Program-made: the position numbers and the translations under genes
Notes under the pieces: model-generated
Database searches by the model: none
What the model was told of the DNA's origin: nothing
What the model saw: only the letters and a program-made list of their open reading frames with translations
Assembly: GCF_001425175.1 (NCBI RefSeq)
Contig: NZ_LMDV01000001.1
Coordinates: 1,137,454 to 1,201,453, forward strand
Length of the DNA stretch: 64,000 nucleotides
Source of the DNA: Nocardioides sp. Root1257
GTDB lineage: Bacteria > Actinomycetota > Actinomycetes > Propionibacteriales > Nocardioidaceae
Direction of reading: 5' to 3'
Shown here: positions 54,005 through 62,296 of the stretch, piece after piece
How the letters are laid out: each line of letters begins with the position of its first letter
Position numbering within the stretch: position 1 is the stretch's first letter

Positions 54005-56047
54005 GTGCCGCTGGTTCACCGTCCTGCCGACCTCATCACCGGCATCCGGGCTGCCCTCGCGGTCGTGATCGCGGTCCTCGGCCCCACCGGCCGGGGGCTC
54101 ACGCTCGTCGTCGTGGCGCTCGCGCTGGACTGGGTCGATGGGCAGGTCGCGCGTCGGACCGGCACCACCAGTGCGTTCGGCGCGCGCTTCGACATGGAGA
54201 CCGACGCGTTCCTGATCTTGGTGCTCAGCGTGTACGCGGCCGCCGAGCACGGCTGGTGGGTGCTGCTGATCGGGGCGGCTCGCTACCTGCTCTGGCTCGC
54301 CGAGCGGGTGCTGCCGTGGCTGCGCCGGCCGGTGCCGCCGCGCTACTGGCGCAAGGTCGTCGCCGCGGTGGCCGGCATCGGGCTGGCGATCGCGGTGTCC
54401 GGACTGCTGCCTGCGGCGGCCGACGAGGCGCTGCTGCTCGGCGTGCTCGCCCTGCTCGCGGAGTCCTTCGGCCGTGACGTGTGGTGGCTGTGGCGCACCC
54501 GCACCGAGGAGGTGGCCTACCCCCGCGGTGGCGGCGTCACCCTGCTGGCGCTGGGTGCGGTCTGGCTGGCGCTCACGCTCCCCCAGGAACCTGGCGACCT
54601 GGTGCGGCTGCCGGTCGACGCCCTGCTGCTGCTCGCGCTCGCGCTGCTCCCCTGGCGGGGACTGCGTCGTACGGCGGCGCTCCTGCTCGGCCTCGTGCTC
54701 GGCGTGGTCGTGGTGCTGCGGGTGCTCGACCTCGGCTTCGAGCGGATCCTGGACCGGCCCTTCGACCCGACCGCCGACTGGGTCTACCTCGGGCCGGGCG
54801 TCGGTGTGCTGGGCGACTCGATCGGCGTCCCGGCCGCGCGCGCGGTCGCGGTCGTCGCGGTCCTGCTCGTCGTCGCCGTCCTCGTGGCGCTCCCGCTCGC
54901 CACGGTCCGGGTGGCCGGCACCGTCACGCACCACCGGCGGACCGCCGCGGTCCTCTCCGGGGTCCTCGTCCTCGCCGGCCTCACCCAGATCGGCTCGACG
55001 AACGCCGCGGCACTCGCCTACGACGAGGTCGCGCAGGTGCGGGCCGACCTCGCCGATCGGGAGACGTTCGGTCGCGAGATCGCGGCGGACCCCTACGCGG
55101 ACGTCCCCGGCTCCCGCCTGCTGACGGGGCTGCGCGGCAAGGACGTGCTCATCGTCTTCGTCGAGTCCTACGGCCGGGTCGCCGTGCAGGGCACGTCGTA
55201 CTCACCCGGCGTCGACGACGTCCTCGACCGGGGCAGCCGACGCCTGCACCGGGCCGGGTACGCCGCCCGCAGCGCCTTCCTCACCTCACCGACCTTCGGC
55301 GCGGCCAGCTGGCTGGCCCACTCGACCCTGCAGTCGGGTGTGTGGGCCGACAGCCAGCGTCGCTACGACCAGCTCCTCGGCGCCGACCGCCTGACGCTCA
55401 CGTCGGCGTTCGGCCGGGCGGGCTGGCGCACGGTCTTCGACGTGCCGGCGAACACCCGGGACTGGCCCGAGGGTGCGGACTACTACGGCTTCGACCATCT
55501 CTACGACTCCCGCGACGTCGGCTACCGCGGCCCGGAGTTCGGCTACGCGCCGATGCCCGACCAGTACACGCTCAGCGCCTTCCAGCGCCTCGAGCTCGAC
55601 CCCGCGGACCGCCCGCCGGTGATGGCGGAGATCGACCTCGTCTCCAGCCACCACCCGTGGGCGCCGTCGCCGCTGCTGGTGCCGTGGGACCAGGTGGGCG
55701 ACGGGTCGGTCTTCGACGGCTCGCCGACCCAGCCGGGCTCGTCGGACGTGCAGACGCTCTACGGCCAGTCGATCGAGTACACGATGGACACGCTCGTCTC
55801 CTGGCTCGAGCAGCAGCCCGACCCCGACCTCGTGCTGCTGGTGCTCGGTGACCACCAGCCGCACTCCTACGTCTCGGGCGCCCACCCCGGCCACGACGTG
55901 CCGGTCTCGGTCATCGCGCGCGACCCCGGCGTCGTACGCCGGATCGCCGACTGGGGCTGGCAGCCCGGGCTGCACCCGTCTCCGGACGCGCCTGTGTGGC
56001 GCATGGACACGGTGCGCGACCGGTTCCTGGAGACCTTCAGCTCCTGA
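54005..56047 (+). CDS. CDP-alcohol phosphatidyltransferase fused to a sulfatase/LTA-synthase-like domain
   Basis: A 680-aa polytopic membrane protein. Residues about 1-165 form a CDP-alcohol phosphatidyltransferase. The full catalytic motif D42-x2-D45-G46-x2-A49-R50-x8-G59-x3-D63-x3-D67 is present in LDWVDGQVARRTG...GARFDMETD. Several further helices follow (about 170-340). Residues about 365-680 are an alkaline-phosphatase-superfamily domain (VLIVFVESYGR, SPTFGAASWLAHSTLQSG with the likely Thr or Ser nucleophile, LLVLGDHQPHSY). This layout suggests synthesis of a phospho-alcohol lipid plus transfer or removal of a phospho- or sulfo-group outside the cell. GTG at 54005 has GGAGG 5 nt upstream. 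Confidence 0.88.
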   Translation: MPLVHRPADLITGIRAALAVVIAVLGPTGRGLTLVVVALALDWVDGQVARRTGTTSAFGARFDMETDAFLILVLSVYAAAEHGWWVLLIGAARYLLWLAERVLPWLRRPVPPRYWRKVVAAVAGIGLAIAVSGLLPAAADEALLLGVLALLAESFGRDVWWLWRTRTEEVAYPRGGGVTLLALGAVWLALTLPQEPGDLVRLPVDALLLLALALLPWRGLRRTAALLLGLVLGVVVVLRVLDLGFERILDRPFDPTADWVYLGPGVGVLGDSIGVPAARAVAVVAVLLVVAVLVALPLATVRVAGTVTHHRRTAAVLSGVLVLAGLTQIGSTNAAALAYDEVAQVRADLADRETFGREIAADPYADVPGSRLLTGLRGKDVLIVFVESYGRVAVQGTSYSPGVDDVLDRGSRRLHRAGYAARSAFLTSPTFGAASWLAHSTLQSGVWADSQRRYDQLLGADRLTLTSAFGRAGWRTVFDVPANTRDWPEGADYYGFDHLYDSRDVGYRGPEFGYAPMPDQYTLSAFQRLELDPADRPPVMAEIDLVSSHHPWAPSPLLVPWDQVGDGSVFDGSPTQPGSSDVQTLYGQSIEYTMDTLVSWLEQQPDPDLVLLVLGDHQPHSYVSGAHPGHDVPVSVIARDPGVVRRIADWGWQPGLHPSPDAPVWRMDTVRDRFLETFSS

Positions 56048-56050
56048 GGC

Positions 56051-56743
56051 TCAGCCGTCGAGCCGGAGGACCGGCTGACCGTCGGCGGCGCGCACCTCGA
56101 CCGAGGCGATGTCGTCGGTGTCCAGCGCGGTCGCGCCGGTGAGGTGCATGGTCCTGCCGGGCAGCGCCTTCCAGGTCGCCACCTGCTCGACCGCCCCGTC
56201 CGTCGTCCGCACGACGAGCGAGTACGTCGGCGCCGGGTCGTCGTGGTGGTAGCCACCGCTCGGCTCGTCGTAGCTGCAGGTCAGGTCGAGGCGGGTGCCC
56301 CACGCGACCGAGGTGAGCGCGACGCTGGCGTCGACCCGGTCCTGGTCGAGGGGCGTCATCGTCTGCGAGACGGCGGTCGGGGGCGGCTCGTCCTCGGAGG
56401 CCACCGCAACCACGGTCGCGCTCGCGGCGGCGACTGCGACCACGGCGGCGGCAGCGGCCAGCCCGACCGCCCAGCGCCGGCGGCGCTGCTGGCGGCGTAC
56501 GCCGTCGACGAGGCGCGGCAGCAGGGTCTCGGGCAGGGGCTCGGGCGGGGGTGCGGACTCGACCTCGTCGAGCGACAGCCGGCCGAGCAGGCCGGGCAGC
56601 CCGGCGATCTGGCGCACCGACGCGGCGCACTCGGGGCAGGTCGCGAGATGACGCTCGAACGCGAGCCGCTCGGCCGGTGGCAGGGCGCCGAGGACGTAGG
56701 CGGCGTCGTCGTGCGCGAGCTCGCAGCCATGCAGGTCGTTCAT
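56051..56743 (-). CDS. Membrane anti-sigma factor (RskA-like, zinc-finger N-terminus)
   Basis: A 230-aa anti-sigma factor. The N-terminal cytoplasmic domain has the anti-sigma zinc motif H-x3-C-x2-C in RHLATCPECAASV, preceded by CELAHDDAAYVLGALPPAER. One helix (AVGLAAAAAVVAVAAASATVVAVA, about 92-115) crosses the membrane, followed by an outer beta-domain (WGTRLDLTCSYDEPSGGY ... LRLDG). It binds the sigma factor encoded directly upstream, whose stop overlaps its ATG (ATGA). The outer domain is RskA-like; the signal is unknown. Confidence 0.9.
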   Translation of the reverse strand: MNDLHGCELAHDDAAYVLGALPPAERLAFERHLATCPECAASVRQIAGLPGLLGRLSLDEVESAPPPEPLPETLLPRLVDGVRRQQRRRRWAVGLAAAAAVVAVAAASATVVAVASEDEPPPTAVSQTMTPLDQDRVDASVALTSVAWGTRLDLTCSYDEPSGGYHHDDPAPTYSLVVRTTDGAVEQVATWKALPGRTMHLTGATALDTDDIASVEVRAADGQPVLRLDG

Positions 56744-57261
56744 GCCACCACCCCCATCTCCTCGAGCGCGAGCCGCAGCGCGCGCAGCGCGTAGTGCGTG
56801 CGGGACTTGACCGTCCCGGGCGGGACGCCGAGGCGCTCGGCGGCCTCGGCGACGGGCAGGCCCCGGTAGTAGCACTCCACCAGCACCGCGCGGTGCTCGG
56901 CCGAGAGGCGCTCGAGTGCGTCGGCCACCACCCACGAGAGCAGCACCTGGTCGGTGCGGTCGGCCTCGCCGGCCCCGTCCGGGACCTCGGGGACGGACAC
57001 CTCGCTCTGCGACCGCTTGGTGCGCCACTCGTCGATCACGATGTTGCGGGCCACGGTGAAGAGCCACGCGCGCACCGAGCCCTGGGACTCGTCGAGCGCC
57101 GGCATCCGGCGCCACGCGCGCAGCAGGGTCTCCTGGACGACGTCCTCCGCCCGCGCCCGGTCGTGGCCGGTCAGGCGCAGGCAGTAGCCCCACAGCGCGG
57201 GCGCGTGCTCGTCGTGCAGCTGCTGCATCAGCGCCACCGGGTTCCCCGGGCTCTCCGCCAT
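56740..57261 (-). CDS. ECF RNA polymerase sigma factor (SigK/SigL type)
   Basis: A 173-aa extracytoplasmic-function sigma factor. It has region 2 (LMQQLHDEHAPALWGYCLRLTGHDRARAEDVVQETLLRAWRRM ... VRAWLFTVARNIVIDEWRTKRS) and region 4 (ALERLSAEHRAVLVECYYRGLPVAEAAERLGVPPGTVKSRTHYALRALRLAL). It is coupled to an RskA-like anti-sigma gene. ATG at 57261 was chosen because the GGTGGAGGTGGAG before it supplies a ribosome-binding site; longer frames run antisense through the SNF2 gene. Confidence 0.93.
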   Translation of the reverse strand: MAESPGNPVALMQQLHDEHAPALWGYCLRLTGHDRARAEDVVQETLLRAWRRMPALDESQGSVRAWLFTVARNIVIDEWRTKRSQSEVSVPEVPDGAGEADRTDQVLLSWVVADALERLSAEHRAVLVECYYRGLPVAEAAERLGVPPGTVKSRTHYALRALRLALEEMGVVA

Positions 57262-57332
57262 CTCCACCTCCACCCCTGACACGGACGGTACGGCGCCCGG
57301 GTTCAGTCGGAGGGTGTTCAGGTGGAGCCCGG

Positions 57333-59507
57333 TCAGCCGTGCTTCTCCTCGAGCGCCTCCGTGAGCAGGCCGACCAGCGCCTCGAGCTGGACGTCGACCG
57401 AGGTCGCGACCGTCTCGCCGGCGCCGTCGAGCGCACGGGCCGCGAGGCCGGCCTTGCTGTCGATGAGCTCGGCGATCCGGGTGTCGATCGTCTGCGCGGC
57501 GATGATCCGCCACGCGGTGACCGGCTCGGACTGGCCGATGCGGTGCACCCGGTCGATGGCCTGGGTCTGCTCGGCGTCGGTCCACGAGAGCTCGGCGAGC
57601 ACCAGGTTGGACGCGACCTGCAGGTTGATGCCGACGCCGGCCGCGGTCAGCGAGCAGACGATGACCTCGACCTCCGGGTCGTTCACGAAGTCGGCGATGT
57701 TCTGCTCGCGGGTCTTGGTGCTCTGGTCGCCGCGGATCGAGGAGTAGCGGATGCCGCGGCGGGCGAACGTCTCCTCGGCGGTGTCCATCACGTCGATGTG
57801 CTTGGCGAAGAAGACGACCTTGCCGACGCTGCGGGCCAGCTGGGCCGCGTAGTCGGCGGCGAGCGCCGACTTCGCCTGGCCGATGTGGCGCATCATCGTG
57901 AAGACGTTCTCGCCCGACGTGCTGTCGGTGTCCTCGCGCTCCCAGGTCGCGACCTGGCGCACCAGCGCGTGGTCGATGCCCTCGACAGTCCGGCCCGACG
58001 TACGGGTCGCGAGCGCCGTCTCGTAGCGCTCGACCATCCGGCGGGCCAGCTCGCGCTCGGCGTCGCGGATCGAGCGACCGACCTCGCCGTCGAGCTCGAC
58101 CGGCAGGTCGGCGACCCGGCGGGCCGGGATGTCGGCGGCGACGTCGACCTTGCGGCGGCGCACGATGCCCATGTCGACGACGCAGCGGCGTGCGGCCGGG
58201 TAGAACGCCGGGTCGGCCGGCGTCAGGCCGGTCTCCTCGAGCGGACCCATCAGCTCCGCGAGCGGCTTCTTGTCGTCGATCCAGCCGAGGAACTGCCAGA
58301 TCGCCCGGAAGTCCTCGATGTCGTTGATCAGCGGCGTGCCGGTCAGCGCCATCAGCAGCGGCCGGACCGTGCGCTGACGGATCTGCTCGGAGAGGTGCAG
58401 CACGTGCTGCGAGCGCTGGGAGGACTTGTTCTTGATGAAGTGCGCCTCGTCGACGACCATGCCGCGGAAGCCGTGGTCGGCCATCCAGCCGACGTGCCGG
58501 TCGAGCACCTCGTAGTTGACGACCACGATGTCGGCGAAGCCGTCGATGTCCTCGCCGTCGCCGTGGATGACGGCCACCGCGCGGTGGGGGGTCCAGATGC
58601 CGGCCTCGCGGGCCCAGTTCATCTTGACGACGTTGGGCACCACGACGAGCAGCGGGAACGCCTTCGCGGCCTCGGCGGCCAGCAGCGACTGGGCGGTCTT
58701 GCCGAGGCCGGGCTCGTCGGCGAGCAGGAAGGTGCGGTGCCCCTGGCGCGCGGCCTCGACCAGCTGCGCCTGGTGGTGCATCAGCTCGTGGGAGCCCGCG
58801 GCCTGCAGCGACGCGGGCTCGGGCAGCGCCATGCACGAGGTCGCGCCGGCGCCGGCGAACTCGAACGAGCGGAAGAGCGGGCCGAGCAGCTCCCAGGTCG
58901 CGAGGCGGTGGGTCAGCGGCTTGCGGCCGATCGCGGAGAAGTCGGGGGCGAGGAACGGGTTGGCGAGCCGGCGGGAGACCACCGACTGCGGGACGACCCG
59001 GCGCTCGTGGTGGGTCTCGACGGCGGTCTCGTCGACCTCCGGGACCTCCTCGACCTCGGCCTCGAGGCCGGCGGCGGCGATCATCTCCTTGCGCAGCTCC
59101 TTGGCGGCGTCGGAGATGACGGCGTCCTCGGCGAGCAGCGTGAAGAGGGTGGAGTCGCGGGCGGCCGTCTTCGCGAGGATCGTCGCGATGCCGTCGAGCC
59201 GCTTGAGCTGCTCGTTGCGCTGCGCGTCGGTGAGCTCGGTGTCGCCCTTGACCCGGATCCGCTCCTCGCGGGCGAGGAGCGCGACCACCTGGAACTTGGT
59301 GCGCACCCCCGGCATCGCCGAGCGACGCTCCACGGCGTTCTCGACCTCGCGCACGGCGCGGGCGAGGACCGGGATGATCCCGTCGTTGTCGAGCGGCCGA
59401 CGCCGTCCGTTGCGCTGGTTGCCCCCGCGCTGGGACGAGGAACGCTGCGCGTTGTTGCGCTGCGACGTACGGCGGCTGGCCGTCTGCTGCTGGCCCGATC
59501 GAGCCAA
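57333..59507 (-). CDS. SNF2-family DEAD/DEAH-box ATPase
   Basis: A 724-aa SWI/SNF2-type ATPase. Motif I is LADEPGLGKTAQSLLAAEAA, motif Ia NVVKMNWAREAGIW, motif II VVDEAHFIKNKSSQ, motif III LMALTGTPLIN, and the helicase C lobe has VVFFAKHIDVMDTAEETFARRGI, GVGINLQVASNLVLAELSWTDAEQTQAIDRVHRIGQ (motifs V-VI). An N-terminal region of about 100 residues is basic and Gln/Arg/Ser-rich. Likely a DNA-stimulated translocase or remodelling helicase; the cellular role is unknown. The TTG at 59507 is the best start: GAGGAGGGG lies 3-11 nt upstream, and no homology exists before it. Confidence 0.9.
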   Translation of the reverse strand: MARSGQQQTASRRTSQRNNAQRSSSQRGGNQRNGRRRPLDNDGIIPVLARAVREVENAVERRSAMPGVRTKFQVVALLAREERIRVKGDTELTDAQRNEQLKRLDGIATILAKTAARDSTLFTLLAEDAVISDAAKELRKEMIAAAGLEAEVEEVPEVDETAVETHHERRVVPQSVVSRRLANPFLAPDFSAIGRKPLTHRLATWELLGPLFRSFEFAGAGATSCMALPEPASLQAAGSHELMHHQAQLVEAARQGHRTFLLADEPGLGKTAQSLLAAEAAKAFPLLVVVPNVVKMNWAREAGIWTPHRAVAVIHGDGEDIDGFADIVVVNYEVLDRHVGWMADHGFRGMVVDEAHFIKNKSSQRSQHVLHLSEQIRQRTVRPLLMALTGTPLINDIEDFRAIWQFLGWIDDKKPLAELMGPLEETGLTPADPAFYPAARRCVVDMGIVRRRKVDVAADIPARRVADLPVELDGEVGRSIRDAERELARRMVERYETALATRTSGRTVEGIDHALVRQVATWEREDTDSTSGENVFTMMRHIGQAKSALAADYAAQLARSVGKVVFFAKHIDVMDTAEETFARRGIRYSSIRGDQSTKTREQNIADFVNDPEVEVIVCSLTAAGVGINLQVASNLVLAELSWTDAEQTQAIDRVHRIGQSEPVTAWRIIAAQTIDTRIAELIDSKAGLAARALDGAGETVATSVDVQLEALVGLLTEALEEKHG

Positions 59508-59746
59508 GGACCCCTCCTCGGAGTGGCGGCCACGGGCACAGTGGGCGACGGATCGCACCCACCCAGCCCCGTGACCGGGACGTACAGACGTCGGACGAGA
59601 CGGCCGGCAGGCCGACTCCCCGACGCGAACCGGACGGCGATTGCGGCAGCCGAACGGAGGAGACGCGGACCCGACGGGTCCGACGTCCCCGCCATGGTAG
59701 CGCGCCGTCCCCGCGCGCCGCACACCGATGCGGCCAGCGGGCGGAA

Positions 59747-59752
59747 CATACT
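59747..59752 (+). promoter_or_regulatory. Possible -10 box CATACT of the DUF389 gene
   Basis: CATACT, 6-nt spacer, then ATG at 59759; a weaker match than the other leaderless promoters. Confidence 0.4.
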
Positions 59753-59758
59753 GCAGCC

Positions 59759-60760
59759 ATGGCGCGCGGACTGCGGGCGTGGCTGCTGCCCGAGGGGCAG
59801 CGACGGACCCTCGACGAGCTGACCGACGACCTCGACCTCCGCTCGGGCGATGCGACGGCGAAGCGGTCGGCGTTCTGGACCATGCTGACGCTCTCCGCGG
59901 TGATCGCGTCGGCCGGCGTGCTGGCCGACTCCACCGCGACCGTGATCGGCGCGATGATCATCGCCCCACTGTCGACCCCGATCATGGGCATGGCCGTCGC
60001 GGTGGTGAAGCAGCAGCGCAACTGGTCGCTGCTCTACGTCACGCTCGGTTCGCTCGAGGTGATCGCGATCGGCGCGATCGCCGTGCAGCTGCAGCCCGGC
60101 ATCGTGCTGCTCGACAACTCGCAGATCTCCGGACGCACCTCCCCCGGCCTGGTGGACCTGGTCGCGGCACTCGCGACCGGGCTCGCCGGCGCGGTCGCCC
60201 TGGCTCGCCGCGACGTCGCCGCGGTGCTCCCGGGCGTGGCGATCGCGATCTCCCTGGTCCCGCCCCTGGCGGTGGTCGGGGTGTGCCTGGGCGCCGGCGA
60301 GCTCGAGCTGGCACTCGGAGCACTGGTGCTCTTCCTGTCGAACACCCTGGCGCTGGTGCTCGCGGGTATCGCCATGTTCACGCTGCTCGGCTACACCGAC
60401 GAGGCGCTGGTCCGCGCCGACCGCTTCCGCGGTCGCACGTACGTCGTGCTGGCCGTCGTCGGTGTGCTCGTCACGATCCCGCTCGCCGCCAACACGGTGG
60501 CCACCTTCGTCCTCACCCGGTGGGAGAACGACGTCCAGGACACCGCCGAGACGTGGCTCGCAGACACCCCGGACGCCCAGGTCACCGACGTCGAGTTCCA
60601 CGCACTGGTGGCCTATGTCTACGTCCAGCACTCGGGTGAGCTGCCGTCGTACGCCCGCCTGCTCTCCGAGCTCGGCGACGTGCTGCCGGACGGCATCAAG
60701 GTCGTGGTCGACTCGACTGTCGGCCAGGAGGTTCCGATCGGGACCGTGGGCGACGGGTGA
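59759..60760 (+). CDS. DUF389 (TIGR00341-type) membrane protein
   Basis: A 333-aa protein with six or more helices. The core DUF389 motif is present: FWTMLTLSAVIASAGVLADSTATVIGAMIIAPLSTPIMGMAVAVV. Then come repeated helices (DLVAALATGLAGAVALARRDVAAVLPGVAIAISLVPPLAVVGVCLGAGEL) and an outer C-terminal domain of about 90 aa. The function of the family is unknown. The gene's stop abuts the stop of the convergent aldehyde dehydrogenase with no bases between (TGA/TCA). Confidence 0.9.
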   Translation: MARGLRAWLLPEGQRRTLDELTDDLDLRSGDATAKRSAFWTMLTLSAVIASAGVLADSTATVIGAMIIAPLSTPIMGMAVAVVKQQRNWSLLYVTLGSLEVIAIGAIAVQLQPGIVLLDNSQISGRTSPGLVDLVAALATGLAGAVALARRDVAAVLPGVAIAISLVPPLAVVGVCLGAGELELALGALVLFLSNTLALVLAGIAMFTLLGYTDEALVRADRFRGRTYVVLAVVGVLVTIPLAANTVATFVLTRWENDVQDTAETWLADTPDAQVTDVEFHALVAYVYVQHSGELPSYARLLSELGDVLPDGIKVVVDSTVGQEVPIGTVGDG

Positions 60761-62287
60761 TCAGACCGTGAAGTCCACGCCCTGCGCGAGCGGCAGCTCG
60801 CCGGAGAAGTTCACCGTGTTGGTGGCCCGACGCATGTAGGCGCGCCAGGCGTCCGAGCCGGACTCACGCCCGCCTCCGGTCTCCTTCTCGCCGCCGAACG
60901 CGCCGCCGATCTCGGCGCCGGAGGTCCCGATGTTGACGTTGACGATGCCGCAGTCCGACCCTTCGGGAGACAGGAAGAGCTCGGCCTCGGCCTGGTCGGA
61001 GGTGAAGACGCTCGACGACAGTCCCTGGGGCACCGCGTTGTTGAGGTCGATCGCGCCGGCGAAGTCGTCGTAGGGCAGCACGTAGAGCAGCGGCGCGAAG
61101 GTCTCGCGCGCCACGACCTCGGTCTGGGCGTCCATCCGTACGATCGCCGGGCGCGCGTAGAACGCGTCGGGGGCGACGTCGTCGAGGGCCCGGCCGCCGC
61201 CGGCGACCAGCTTGCCGCCGTCGCCCGTCGCCGCCGAGATCGCCGACTCCATCGCGTCGTACGCGCGCTGGTTGATCATGGGGCCGACCAGGGTGCCGTC
61301 GGCCATCGGGTTGCCGATCGGCAGCCGCCCGTACGCCGAGGCGAGCCGGTCGGTCAGCTCGTCGACGACGCTGGTGTGGGCGATCACGCGCCGCATCGTG
61401 GTGCAGCGCTGGCCCGCCGTACCGGCCGCGGAGAAGACGATGCCGCGGACCGCGAGGTCGAGGTCGGCGCTGCCGGAGACGACCGCCGCATTGTTGCCGC
61501 CGAGCTCGAGCAGGCTGCGGCCGAAGCGCTCGGCGACGCGCGGTCCGACGAGCCGACCCATCCGGGTCGATCCGGTGGCGCTGAGCAGGGCGACCCCGGG
61601 GTGCTCGACCAGCGCCTGGCCGACCTCAGGACCACCGAGCAGCACCTGCGACAGCGCCTCGGGTGCTCCCTGCTCGGCGATCGCCCGCGCCAGCACGGCG
61701 TGGCAGGCCAGCGAGGTGAGCGGGGTGAGCTCGGAGGGCTTCCAGACGACCGGGTCACCGCAGACGAGGGCGACCGCCGTGTTCCACGACCAGACCGCGG
61801 CGGGGAAGTTGAAGGCGGAGACGACACCGACCACGCCGAGCGGGTGCCAGGTCTCCATCAGCCGGTGGCCCGGCCGCTCCGAGGGCATCGTGCGGCCGTA
61901 GAGCTGGCGCGACAGCCCGACGGCGAAGTCGCAGATGTCGATCATCTCCTGGATCTCGCCACGGGCCTCGGAGGTGATCTTCCCGGCCTCGATGCTGACC
62001 AGGACGGCCAGGTCGTCCTGGTGCTCGGCGAGCAGCTCGCCGAAGCGCTTCACCAGCGCCCCGCGCGCCGGCGCCGGGACCTTGCGCCAGGCCCGGAACG
62101 CCTCCTCGGCGCGGCCCACCGCCTCGTCGACGTACGCCGCGTCGCGCCACGCCAGCGTCGTGACCTGCTGGCCGTTGATCGGCGAGCGGGTCTGCACGTC
62201 GCCCGCGAGAGCATCGACGTCGACCCCGCAGCGGCGGGCGGTGTCGAGGGCCAGCGCGGACAGCTCGGACTGGGTGGGGATCGTCAT
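60761..62287 (-). CDS. amaB: L-piperidine-6-carboxylate/alpha-aminoadipate semialdehyde dehydrogenase (ALDH7-type)
   Basis: A 508-aa NAD-dependent aldehyde dehydrogenase of the antiquitin (ALDH7) branch. The signature FGGEKETGGGRESGSDAWRAYMRR at the C-terminus separates this branch from other ALDHs. The catalytic cysteine is in GTAGQRCTTMRR, the glutamate in LELGGNNAAVV, and VSAFNFPAAVWSWNTAVALVCGDPVVWKPSE is the cofactor motif. It oxidises the alpha-aminoadipate semialdehyde/P6C pair in lysine or pipecolate breakdown. An amino-acid-oxidase-type flavoprotein lies just upstream (10 nt), so the two may carry out consecutive steps. Gene symbol by family only. Confidence 0.88.
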   Translation of the reverse strand: MTIPTQSELSALALDTARRCGVDVDALAGDVQTRSPINGQQVTTLAWRDAAYVDEAVGRAEEAFRAWRKVPAPARGALVKRFGELLAEHQDDLAVLVSIEAGKITSEARGEIQEMIDICDFAVGLSRQLYGRTMPSERPGHRLMETWHPLGVVGVVSAFNFPAAVWSWNTAVALVCGDPVVWKPSELTPLTSLACHAVLARAIAEQGAPEALSQVLLGGPEVGQALVEHPGVALLSATGSTRMGRLVGPRVAERFGRSLLELGGNNAAVVSGSADLDLAVRGIVFSAAGTAGQRCTTMRRVIAHTSVVDELTDRLASAYGRLPIGNPMADGTLVGPMINQRAYDAMESAISAATGDGGKLVAGGGRALDDVAPDAFYARPAIVRMDAQTEVVARETFAPLLYVLPYDDFAGAIDLNNAVPQGLSSSVFTSDQAEAELFLSPEGSDCGIVNVNIGTSGAEIGGAFGGEKETGGGRESGSDAWRAYMRRATNTVNFSGELPLAQGVDFTV

Positions 62288-62296
62288 GGTCCGTTC

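Noticed and set aside
56740..60021. Minus-strand frame of over 1000 codons containing the sigma factor
   Set aside because: Upstream of 57261 it runs in another frame over the SNF2 gene; the sigma factor's own start and ribosome-binding site mark the real gene.
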